NCBI GenBank assembly: GCA_015680685.1
Contig: MNCI01018314.1
Coordinates: 154,535-184,573, forward strand
Direction of reading: 5' to 3'
Origin: Gnetum montanum
Lineage: Eukaryota > Streptophyta > Gnetopsida > Gnetales > Gnetaceae
Length of the DNA: 30,039 bases
This document shows, piece after piece, positions 21,313 through 30,039 of the stretch (position 1 is the first letter of the stretch; each line of letters opens with the position of its first letter). A program made the position numbers and the translations under genes. The notes under the pieces are model-generated. The model did no database searches and was not told the DNA's origin. It saw only the letters and a list, made by a program, of their open reading frames with translations.

Positions 21313-21621
21313 GTGAGGTGAGAATTATGAAAAAAGTTAGAACGCATGCTTTTCATCTATTGCTAAGTGTTGTAAGGTTTTAGACTACTTTGAAAGGCTT
21401 AATGCTTCCGTAGATCCCTAGCTTGTATGTTCATGAGTCCAATCATCTTCGTATTTTGATGTACTTTACATTTTCATGCATTACTGAAGGGGTTTTTAAT
21501 GATATTTTCTTTCTATATAAGTGTGCAAGAATTTGGAAATATTGCATGTGAGGTTTAAGTATGGTTTTAGGGTTAATTAAGTAGGAATAGCTTCATTACA
21601 TTAAGAATGATAGCAGTTTAT

Positions 21622-21634
21622 TGGTATCAAAGAG
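21622..21634 (+). other. Primer-binding site of element P, tRNA-iMet type
   Basis: TGGTATCAAAGAG compares with the common plant PBS TGGTATCAGAGC. It lies about 160 bp before the gag ATG. Confidence 0.7.
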
Positions 21635-21795
21635 TTTGATTGGAGCATTTAAGCTTTACATGCCACTTATTTGATGTTTTTCATGCTTAGATCTCCCCAG
21701 ATTTAAGGAATTTTGCTCAAATTACCTTGTAATTGGGTAGATATGTGTACATCTACATTTGTATGACTAAATCTTGCTTAAATTGCTTGAAAAGT

Positions 21796-22930
21796 ATGGC
21801 TTCCAAGAAAAAAATTAGTTCAGGCATTGAGCAAAATATGAAAGACCTTAAAGGTACCTTCAAGATGGTTGTAGATAGATTAAAATAATTAGATACTAAA
21901 CCTAATGCTAATGGAGGTCCATCTAAAAGAGGAGATTATGTTTAAAATTCATTTGACCATTAAGATAAAGGATAACATGAATATGTGAAAGGAGATGATG
22001 AAAAGGCTATCTATTTAGTTTATGGAAGTGTTGGAATCCATGCTTCACAAGTTCAAAGAGAGAGGAAGTGTAGTCCTTATGCTAGATCACAAAGGACTTC
22101 ATCAGTTGTTCATTCATCAAGGTTTAGTTCACTAAGACATTTAGGGTTGGATGATGAGGATGAAGCAAGGTTTGCAAGGACATTCAAAAATGCATTAAGA
22201 CTTCCATATGTGGAATTAAAGTCTTTCAATGGAATTGATGATTCATAAGCATTTCAGTCATGGCTAAAGACTTTGAAAAAAAACTTTAAATTCGAGGAGA
22301 TACTACTTCATCTTAGGGTACCCATTGTTGAGTCAAAACTTCAAGGGATGACTACCATTTGATGGGAGAAGAAATCTTAATCCTTGTACATGTAAAACAA
22401 AGTCCATGTAAAGGAATGACCAATCATGCAATATATGTTGAGGCAAAATATGAGCAATCCAAATAAAGACAAGAAGTAATAGTGAAGCTAATGTATCTTG
22501 GACAAAGAAAGAAGGATACGAAGGACTTATATGTTGATTTTTTCCAATTTTTTCATCAATCCAAGGTGAATTGGAGTGACTAAAAGAAGACATCCTTATT
22601 TCTTGATGGTTTAAAGATTTAATGTCATTAAAAATTGATCTCAAAACCTTGATGAAGATTATGAAGTAGCTAGTAAGGTTGAGAAGAAGCTTAGTGGATA
22701 TGGGAGCAAGAACAAGAGATCCTCCAAGATAAGGAAAAGGGGTCTAAATGGGAGAAGGGATCCAAATCCAAAGAGGCTAAGGAAAATCATAAGGAAAATA
22801 AGAAGGATAAAGTCAAGGCTAAAGGGAATTTAAGAAAAGGAGGAAAGGATTCCAAAGAAGATAATTCTTCTAAGCTTCAATGTTTTAGATGTGGTGAAAC
22901 TGGGCACAAGCAATGGAAGTGTCCATTTTA
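21796..22930 (+). pseudogene. gag of element P, with zinc knuckle
   Basis: The ATG at 21796 gives MASKKKISSGIEQNMKDLKG. Stops and shifts follow, but the frame from 21985 contains DDEDEARFARTFKNALRLPY and LKSFNGIDDS, then AFQSWLKTLKKNFKF. Later pieces show the capsid end (KDLYVDFFQFFHQSKVNWSD, FLDGLK). A Lys/Arg-rich stretch then leads to an intact zinc knuckle CFRCGETGHKQWKC (22881-22922), matching CX2CX4HX4C. This is a Ty3/gypsy nucleocapsid protein that would bind element RNA. At least six stops make it non-functional. Confidence 0.75.
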
Positions 22931-25602
22931 GATGGCCATCAAGGGGAAATAAGTTCAAACAATGGAAAATAAATTCCATTTTAGATGTTATTTTTTATAG
23001 GATAGTTTCTAAATTGGAACTAGTGACTTATCTTCATCCTAGGACTTACAAAGTGCATTGGTTATCTAGAGATTTCTCTTAAGATGTGAGGGAACAATGC
23101 ATTTTAAAATTTAAAATTTTAAGCTATGTTGATAATGTTGCTTGTGATTTCTTGCCACTTGATTGTGTTGATGTGATATTAGAAAGACCTTGGAATTTTA
23201 ATAAAGGTGCTAAATTTAATGGTGTCAAGAATATATGGTTAATTAATAAAGATGATAGAATTCATAAATTAATTCTAATAACATCTAAGCAAGTGAAGAA
23301 TCAATTATTAAGACATGCATCATTGATACACATTGGTGAGAGGGAGTACATCAAGGACCATGAAGAAGTAGGTCTTGGATTTGTGGTCATGTCCACATTC
23401 AAGCATGGTTTAGCAATGTGATCTTTTAGCATAGGTTGAGAATTTGGCCAAGCAATTTACCCATGCCTTCAATGAAAAAGTATATGTTTTTTCACCAATA
23501 AAGAATGTGCAATACCAAAATAACTTCATAATGGGGGCTACAATTTCAAATGAGAGGGTGTACCAAATGGCACCAAATTAGAGTGCAGATTTAAAAAAGA
23601 AAGTGGAGGAGCTACTTGCAAATGGATTTATGAAGAAATCCATTTTACCATGTAAGGTTCTAATGATGTAGTGCCAAATAAAAAAAGTAAAAGATGGAGG
23701 ATGTGCATTAACTCAAGAACAATGAATTAGATCATGGTGAGATATCATTTTTTCATTTCAAGAATGGATGATATTCTTAATACTATTACCCATGTAGAGG
23801 TGTTCAAAAAAATTGATTTAAAGAGTGGATATCATCATATCAAAATTAGGTTAGGTGATGAATGGAAGATAGCATTCATAACTATAAATAGTTTATCTAA
23901 ATAACTTTTGAGATGTCATTTGGCTTGAAAAATGGCCTTATTACATTCATGAGATTGATGTATGATATGCTCAAGGAAATCAAGTAGAAAAAATTGTGTT
24001 ATTTTCTTTGATGATACATTTGTGTACAACTTTAATAAGAAGGAGCACATTGATCACTTAAGAATGATGTGACAAAAATTGGATGAGGCATAATTGGTGA
24101 CCAATACCAAGAAATGTAACTTCCTAAAAAAGAAGATTACATATTTGGGACATTTGATTTTTAAAAATCAAGTGAATATGGAGGTAACTAAGGTGAAGGC
24201 CATAAAGAAGTGGCCTACTCAAAATAATGTTGGTGAGGTATGTTCATTTCAAGAATTAATTGTATTTTATAGAAGGTTCATTAGGAACATTAGTGACATT
24301 TTATGATTAATGTTTGCTCTTTAAAGTAGAATTGATGAGTGGCGAGGTACCCCTACACTCAACCATATGAATACAAGCGTTACACGCACGATCCAGTCAA
24401 ACTCCACAAACTAAGTGCCTACATGCCTTATGGAACACCTAAGGTTAATCAGTGATTATCCTCCCAAGCTTACTTGTATTTGTCATGGTTGTATGGCTAA
24501 GTAAGCTTGAGGCATGTGATTTTTATATCTTTTATGTTTTATCACCTATGCTAAGAGGGAAAAGGTGAAGAGACTAATTAACTAACTTTAACTAACTAAG
24601 CCTTAATTAACTTAGCATTAGTATCTGTTCCTACTTGCCGTTTCACACCCTGAACCAATGCAATGCTACTGGGTTACCAAACGCTATTCGTTACTAGGAT
24701 TACCAAGCGTAATGCATGTGCTCGAAGTAGTCGTATTGAATGCACTTAACTATGAGAGTTGAGGGTTGAGAGAGATTAAGTCCTTAAGAAATCATTTAAA
24801 AAATGAACAATAAATAACAATAATTAAAGTCTTATTTAGCTTAGTCCATGCACTACAAGGTTTATCCAGTAGTTCTTCTTTATTGTCGTACACAATTGTG
24901 TGCTCAGGTACAAAATTGCTTGAATAAAGATCCATTCACTTTGGAGCTCCTACTGCGGGCACATGGAAATTATTCTAACTCTGGAATGGAAAAACTACAA
25001 GAGTTTGGCTAAGGTCTAGATCTAGATGGAGAAATAAGGGAGAGCCACCTCTTATTTATAGAATTGGCAACGCGCTGCGATATCGCATATATGATATTGT
25101 GTACGCAATATCACATCCCATCAAGAATCAAACCTTTAGATGGAATGATAAAATGCAAGAGAGTTTTGATGGTTGAAAAAAAATTTCAAGTGAGCATGTA
25201 CTTGCAATTCTAGTTTTTTTCAAACTCTTTAAAGTAAAGCTAGATGCTAGTAGGCTACCAATTAGATGATTTTTGTTCCAAGATGGAAGGCCTATCATTT
25301 TCTTTTTATAGTAATGAATCAAGGTAGAAGTACAACATTTATGAGGAGTTGTTGGATATCCTTCAAGCCGTCAAACATTCGAGAGATTATCTTTTACCCG
25401 AAGAATCCTTGTTGATGACTAATCACAAAGCATTATAATTATTAAATTTTTAAAAGAACCTAAATGCTAAATACATAAAGTGGACAATACAATTCCAAGA
25501 ACTTAGCTTTGTTTTGAAGCAAAAGAGTGGGAAGATTAATGTAGTGGCTAATGTATTATCAAGGATGCATGATGTGAATTTTAGTTTATCACAAGTGAAA
25601 GG
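22931..25602 (+). pseudogene. pol of element P (protease region, RT, RNase H), interrupted by a solo LTR
   Basis: 23086-23421 is open and holds the C-terminal protease region (CDFLPLDCVDVILERPWNF). RT follows: VEELLANGFMKKSILPC near 23607, MDDILNTITHVEVFKKIDL then KSGYHHIKIRLGDEWKIAF (23764-23880), and the catalytic block CVIFFDDTFVYN near 23997, which keeps both aspartates. The C-terminal end is KKITYLGHLIF ... FYRRFIRNISDIL (24130-24306). The solo LTR 24333-25123 comes next. RNase H resumes after it (KYNIYEELLDILQAVKHSRD; YIKWTIQFQELSFVLKQKSG; NVVANVLSRMHDV). Integrase is absent. Many stops and shifts show that it is dead. Confidence 0.8.
24333..25123 (-). repeat. Solo LTR of the element 1/2 family, TSD AGAAT
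   Basis: Starts TGATGAGTGGCGAGGTACC and ends TCACATCCCATCA, 791 bp. It is flanked by AGAAT at 24328-24332 and AGAAT at 25124-25128. The TATA (minus TATAAATA) is at 25053-25060, with GATATC and GATATT just beyond (about 25079-25112). It sits in pol of element P, so it is younger than P. Confidence 0.9.
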
Positions 25603-26422
25603 TGATTAATGACAAGGTATCCCTATGCTCAACCATATGAATTACAAGCGTTCATGTGCAATCCAATCGAATTCCATGGATGGGACTAGTTGTAACATCT
25701 AGATCATTATGCCTTGATTACAGTTCACTGTCTTCCCACCTGGACTAGTGGTAGCTTTGTCACATATGGTCTAGTCCAAAGTGAGGTATATGATGTGGTC
25801 CTTAATTCTATGTTATGCTACTCCTGATAACAAAAAGAGATAAATTGATTAACTAATGAATAATGGAAACAAATTCTAAATTAGCCTAACGCAATGGTAT
25901 CCGCTCTTAATCATCCGTACACATCTTCGACTTTGTGAGGCCACTTCTAGGTTTACCAAACGTACATCACTGGTTGTGCCAAACGATACACCTTTGGCAA
26001 CCAAGTATCTACACTTAAATGCTCATGATTAGGGCATACACATTCTACTTAACAATAGGAACAGTAAATAACAATACATGAAAATATTTAACTAAGGAAG
26101 CATTAAAGCATTAAATAATCCAAACAACAATATTAAGCAAAGTGGATGTTGCAATGATGAAACTAATCTCAATCTTTATTGCTAGTCATGTAATGTGTCC
26201 AAGTATGCCACACTCAAACAAAGGTTTTGTATGATTACAAACATCACACTGTAGGCATGCACTCAGAATAATAGACTTTAAAAAAAAAAGAAATTGAAAA
26301 CTAACTATTTCTAAGATCTAAGTTGTCTCATCTAGAAGCCCAAGTGTAATATTTATAGGCAAGGTCTAGATGAGGTGACGTTGCATATCCAACATTGGGG
26401 TCCATCAAATCACAACTCATCA
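25603..26422 (-). repeat. 3' LTR of element 3 (820 bp)
   Basis: Starts TGATTAATGACAAGG and ends ACAACTCATCA. A TATAAATA (minus) lies near 26350, and a poly(A)-signal-like region (minus CAATAAAGATTG) near 26170. Its U3 contains GATGTT/GACGTT-type words but no GATATC. The inner flank carries the family purine tract, so this is not a solo LTR. Confidence 0.8.
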
Positions 26423-26434
26423 TACCCCCACAAC
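26423..26434 (-). other. Polypurine tract of element 3
   Basis: The minus strand reads GTTGTGGGGGTA directly before the LTR start TGATGAG. It is the counterpart of 3091-3097 in element 1. Confidence 0.6.
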
Positions 26435-26689
26435 TAAATGAAAACTCATGATTGAGTTAAACAAAAGTGAGGAACAAGTCCTTTACAAAATATTGGATAG
26501 GTATGGAATTATTGACTGACTCCAATAATGGACAAAATAACTGACTCTTCACATGTTGTAGTGGTGCGGTACAAAAAAGGGACACATTATTAGAAAACAA
26601 GACAAGAAAAAACAAGACTGGGAGGCTCATGTAGTGCCTGGAGGTGGTGGCTCTTCCATTAGTTGCTTTCCTTTGTTGTCAGGCTGCTA

Positions 26690-28015
26690 GAATTTGTAAT
26701 AGTTGAGAAAAGCCTAGAATTTTTCCTCCTTCATCCTCAAGTCATGCATTTTCCAGGCTGCTATGTTGATGTGTGCTGGTGTCAATACATCCTAAGGACA
26801 TGATGTTGTGGAAACATTTGATTTATCTTGACGTATTATTTTGTAAAATACCGTCATTCCTCCTCAAAGGCCCTAGCTTTATCCCTTAGTTCATGATAGT
26901 CTATCAATCTTTGAGCTAGGTTTGAGGCTACATCTTTCTATCCCTAGTAGCTAGCTTTGACCACCTCTAATTATAAGTTTGCCACTTGTAATTTTTGTAA
27001 AGCATCCTTCCTATCCACAAACTCCTTCTCATCCAGTGCATAGGTGGTTGCCACTTACTTCTCCAACTCACTTCGATGATGACCTACTGTTATATATGAG
27101 GTTAGCCAATGCCATGTATTCCTTCAAATCTTCTATCTACAAGTTCTTATTTTTAACTTATGCTTATTGGACCATGACATAACTGTCCAAAATGGCCTAC
27201 CATTCAGAATTTTGTGCTACCAAGGAGTTGTTGTGAGCCCTGGACATCTTGATTTCTTTCTCATTAATTTCCTTGTACATGCCAACCTAATCTCGAAAGT
27301 GTTCTTTTAGCTTCTCATGTTTCTTGGCCTCATTCTACCACACACTGATCTTGATTGTTGTTGTTTGACAAATAGCACATACCTCCTCCATAGATAGGGT
27401 TCTATTTTCTTGAGCCAATCAACTCATATCCTGGTTGATCCTCACTAGTTGTTTCCTCAACCTGTGGACACTCTCTTCCAAGATGTTCTTTTTCTTTTCC
27501 ACTATGGTCAATTAAGAATTCTCTTTAGAAATATACTTATTTTCTTCTTAAATAGTGGTCAATGCATTTTTATGCACATGATTTTGTGATTTAGTGATGG
27601 AGGCATTCCAGATCACCATCTCCTTTGCTTGCTTTGTAGTTGCTCTCTCCTTTTCTAGCTTAGTAAGCTCCTCCATCTGAAATTGCTCCAGTTGGTCTAG
27701 TGTGATGAAACAAGCAGGATCCCATCATTCAGCATGTAGGGTAGCTAGCTCTTTTTGCAATCTTTACACCTTAGTTTCTACATGCTCTACCCTGACCTCA
27801 GCCATGACAAACTTCCCTTTTGTAGTGATGAGCTTCAATTGTGCTACAATGACATTGTTGGGGATGTCGAATAGAGTGGTCATCACTTGACCTATCTATA
27901 GCAAACGATCAAGTACATCCTCATGCACTGCAGGAGTCATTGAGGTCCCAACCAAAATTTGTGCATCTCTTTTCCTTGCTAGATTGATCAAAGGCATAAC
28001 AGGAATATTGAAACC
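26690..28015 (-). pseudogene. ORF2 C-terminal coiled-coil fragment of element 3
   Basis: The minus strand around 27900-27690 encodes the same block as in elements 1 and 2 (TPAVHEDVLDRL, then TTLFDIPNNVIVAQLKLITT and KGKFVMAEVRVEHVETKV), followed by charged helical segments down to about 26820. Stops are frequent. The N-terminal globular domain is absent. It helps define which parts of ORF2 are conserved: the VMTSLF(D/N)IPQ-like block and the helical repeats. Confidence 0.6.
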
Positions 28016-28715
28016 CATGTTATCGATCCATATCACTACTACAAGTATCAATATAATTGATATCGATCTCCATCACTCTTGTGATTTTCTGTGATTCATA
28101 AACTTAAAAGAGAAATTAATACTTATCAATTAATATTTCCAAAATCAATTATCTTCAATAGATGAAAACTGCCACGTTCCCATTTCCAAATGATGCTGCT
28201 GCATAATAAAGACATTGCCCCTTCATAACAAGTTTTATTGTTATCTTAACAATACCCAAAATGGTAGTTGTAATTGAGAGCCGAAAGGGTGCATTGTAAT
28301 AATGGACATGTCTCTTGAGGTAACCTTTGGGGGTTTGACCTAAGGCATTTATACCTAGGCTTAGAGCTAGTATAGGCAAGTCATAAGAGCCGGTTGAAGC
28401 GGAACAGGAAGTGGATTGGCCAATCCTTTTGGTTGAGTTATACACCTAACTGTGGTGGTAGAGTTGGATTTCCTCTAAGGAATATATGCCAAAGGAATAA
28501 ATCTCCAAGGAACACGTGCAGAGCATAATCTGAATACACTATTCCATATTAATAAAGCATTCTTTTCTATCTATTTTTGCATTTTTCCTATTATTCCTTT
28601 TATACATAATGTTGAATATCACATATATTTCGTATTAGGTATATTTTCTTTGTACTCATGATGTCTAATATATCATATATTTGACATTTTCCATGACATT
28701 CGAGGATGGGATGTC
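28016..28715. other. Unassigned sequence, possible end of another LTR element
   Basis: No gene supported. Near 28695-28715 the sequence CATTCGAGGATGGGA then TGTCACA resembles the pol-end/purine-tract/LTR-start junction of plant Ty3/gypsy elements, but no partner LTR was found. The open frame at 28155-28445 (minus) is not recognised. Confidence 0.3.
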
Positions 28716-29992
28716 ACAAAAATAGTAAAATAAAATAAAATACTAGTTTATAACATTAAGAATTGAAGCAATTTGGGGTTTAACAATGATAGATGCCTTG
28801 GTTAGCATAGGTGCTAGTCTCAACTTTCTCTTATCAATAATCATTTGTACCCTCAATTTATGAGTATAATAGACTTTAACATCCTTCAGTTTAGCCAAAT
28901 TTTATCCAATCAAGTGCACTAGAGTCACGAGTGATGTGAATGTGAAGATAGGCCAATGAAGTAGAAGGTTGGACTTTTCAATCCTAGACATTAATTCTTT
29001 CTAACTCATTCTTGGATAAGAATTTTTTAAGAAAACAAAGGTCATGTTGTTTCATACCTAGATGTTCTCTATATTTTGCATTAATACTCATCCTATGTAG
29101 TGAAGACCTTTTCACCAAGAGTCACTAATACTATCCATGAAGCCTAGATTATCTCGCCCATGGTGATGAAACATGTTATTAGGGATCCAACCCAAAAAAT
29201 GTTCCTTACACTATTAAAAGAGACAAAGTTAAGAATTCTATGCATGTGAGTATGCAAATTGAGAACATGTTGGAAAGGTATAATGACCTAATGCTAGTGA
29301 AATTATCTAGAAAATTACTAGAATGATGAGTCATTGATCATAAGATTTAGTTGCTACGAGGAACTACCCTTTCTAGAAAGTAACCTTACAAAATGACTAC
29401 CCCTAAGTTGGTAAAGCTAAGAAAGCAACTGGTGAGTTTGGTGGAGAAGAATTACATCTGGTCCTCCAAATAGCCTTATTGAGCCCTAGTATTATTTGCT
29501 CAGAAATAATATGGCTCATTAAGGTTGTGTTGTAACTTTAAAATGCTGAGTAAGTACACCATCAAGAATAGGTATCTAGTACCATTGGTTTCAAACCTAT
29601 TCAACTAGCTAGTAGGGGCTGAAGTCTTCTCTTGAATTGATCTTCATCAAGGTTATTATTAGGTGAGGATTGCCAAGAATGATGAAGAAAAGACAACATA
29701 TGTCACATAGTATAGCTTGTATGTGTAGAGAGTCATGCCTTTTGGATTGTGTAACGCTCCATCTACATTCTACACATTCATGAATGAAGTGTTTTATATG
29801 TACCTAGATAAGTTCATCATGATATATCTCAACAAAATTTTAATGTACTCTTATTAAATGGAAGAGAACATTCAACATCTAGAGCTAGTGTTCTCTAAAT
29901 TATGGAAGCACAAACTATATGTCAAGTAGGAGAAGTGAAAATTTAATAGGCCAAAGCTAAAATTCATAAGTCACATCATTGGAAAAGGTAAG
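28716..29992 (+). pseudogene. Element Q: decayed Ty3/gypsy protease and RT
   Basis: Plus strand. A protease-like active-site region near 28790-28850 reads DALVSIGASLNFLL (family usual: VDSGAS.NFI), so the catalytic aspartate is lost. RT appears from about 29390: KLVKLRKQLVSLVEKNYIW, GSLRLCCNFKMLSKYTIKNR, VFS.IDLHQGYY, VMPFGLCNAPSTFYTFMN. The catalytic block reads IMIYLNKILMYS where IDD or VDD is expected, so both aspartates are gone. The fragment ends at ..KFISHIIGKG, just before another LTR starts. It resembles chromovirus RT and differs from element P's RT by eye. Confidence 0.75.
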
Positions 29993-30039
29993 TGATGGGA
30001 CGTGATATCGCATCCCCCATGATATCGCGTACGCGATAT
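29993..30039 (+). repeat. Start of a further family LTR, running off the window
   Basis: Begins TGATGGGACGTGATATCGC with GATATC at about 30004 and 30022, nearly identical to the start of the LTR at 3098. No family purine tract precedes it; the flank is the RT of element Q. It is therefore a solo LTR or the 5' LTR of an element inserted into Q. Confidence 0.75.

Larger units (their letters stand above)
19200..21620 (+). repeat. 5' LTR and leader region of element P
   Basis: Assigned because a TATA box (20316) and then a PBS (21622) follow in the right order. The U3 part repeats the word ACTTGTAG(T/C) (near 19228, 20039, 20105 and twice around 20228-20245), partly in the palindromic form CTACAACTTGTAG. 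The nested solo LTR adds 853 bp. The LTR end is probably at ATAGCA just before GTTTATTGG; the start is unknown. Confidence 0.45.
19200..25602 (+). mobile_element. Element P: Ty3/gypsy retrotransposon (tRNA-iMet primed), decayed
   Basis: Plus-strand order: LTR region with TATAAAAG (20316-20323), PBS TGGTATCAAAGAG (21622), gag (21796 to about 22930) with a CCHC knuckle, then protease-region, RT and RNase H remnants to 25602. Two solo LTRs of the element 1/2 family are nested in it: 20465-21312 in its LTR/leader and 24333-25123 between RT and RNase H. It stops at 25603, where the LTR of element 3 begins, so integrase and the 3' LTR are absent. The left boundary is approximate. The PBS and RNase H wording resemble chromovirus-type elements, but no integrase is available to test that. 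Confidence 0.75.
25603..28015 (-). mobile_element. Element 3: 3' part of a gag/ORF2-family element
   Basis: Minus-strand order: ORF2 coiled-coil part (28015 to about 26690), 3' UTR, purine tract (about 26431 to 26423), 3' LTR (26422 to 25603). The sequence matches element 2 at 3964-5330 and the junction matches 3091-3098 of element 1. Its 5' part is missing beyond 28015, where similarity stops abruptly. It was inserted into, or joined to, the RNase H end of element P. Confidence 0.75.

Noticed and set aside
25603-26422. Third solo LTR
   Set aside because: No matching 5-bp flanks, and the inner side continues into the family purine tract and ORF2, so it is the 3' LTR of element 3.
1-30039. 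tRNA, rRNA or organelle-derived inserts
   Set aside because: No cloverleaf, conserved rRNA segment or plastid/mitochondrial gene was recognised on either strand by eye; a tRNAscan or BLAST run would be decisive.

Overview
This is plant nuclear DNA dominated by decayed LTR retrotransposons, with one host gene that appears intact. The basis is: spliced B3-domain exons with GT..AG introns, plant-type Ty3/gypsy gag and pol remnants, primer-binding sites matching plant tRNAs (Asp-type and initiator-Met-type), and solo LTRs with 5-bp target duplications. The many nested, stop-riddled elements and long introns suggest a large seed-plant genome, possibly a gymnosperm. That last point is inference.

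Layout. 1-3963 is the 3' part of LTR element 1 (plus strand): spacer, internal promoter-like block, broken ORF2, 3' LTR. 3964-11664 is element 2 of the same family (minus strand): 5' LTR, Asp-type PBS, complete but broken gag, no pol, spacer, the same internal promoter-like block, and ORF2, which is cut off at 3964 by the LTR of element 1. 11665-18533 is the low-copy-looking island. It carries a predicted eight-exon, two-B3-domain gene on the minus strand (17935 to 15199), whose first intron holds a heptamer minisatellite and a 220-bp tandem duplication. About 19200-25602 is element P (plus strand), an initiator-Met-primed Ty3/gypsy element with gag, protease-region, RT and RNase H remnants. 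It is interrupted by two solo LTRs of the element 1/2 family, each with a perfect 5-bp target duplication. 25603-28015 is the 3' part of a third copy (element 3, minus strand). 28716-29992 is a further decayed Ty3/gypsy protease/RT (element Q). At 29993 another LTR of the family begins and runs off the window.

Six LTRs of one family (TGATG...CATCA ends, about 0.8-1.0 kb) therefore occur in 30 kb. Several have a U3 built of spaced GATATC hexamers just upstream of a TATA box. The most interesting signal is that element 2 looks like a pol-less element: gag ends in its own stop and is followed by a second gene, a globular domain plus a long coiled coil. That gene is preceded by its own GATATC/TATA block and by a conserved splice-acceptor-like site at its ATG. 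Transposition would need enzymes from a partner element. None of the transposon genes here looks translatable. The B3 gene is the only strong candidate for a functional protein.
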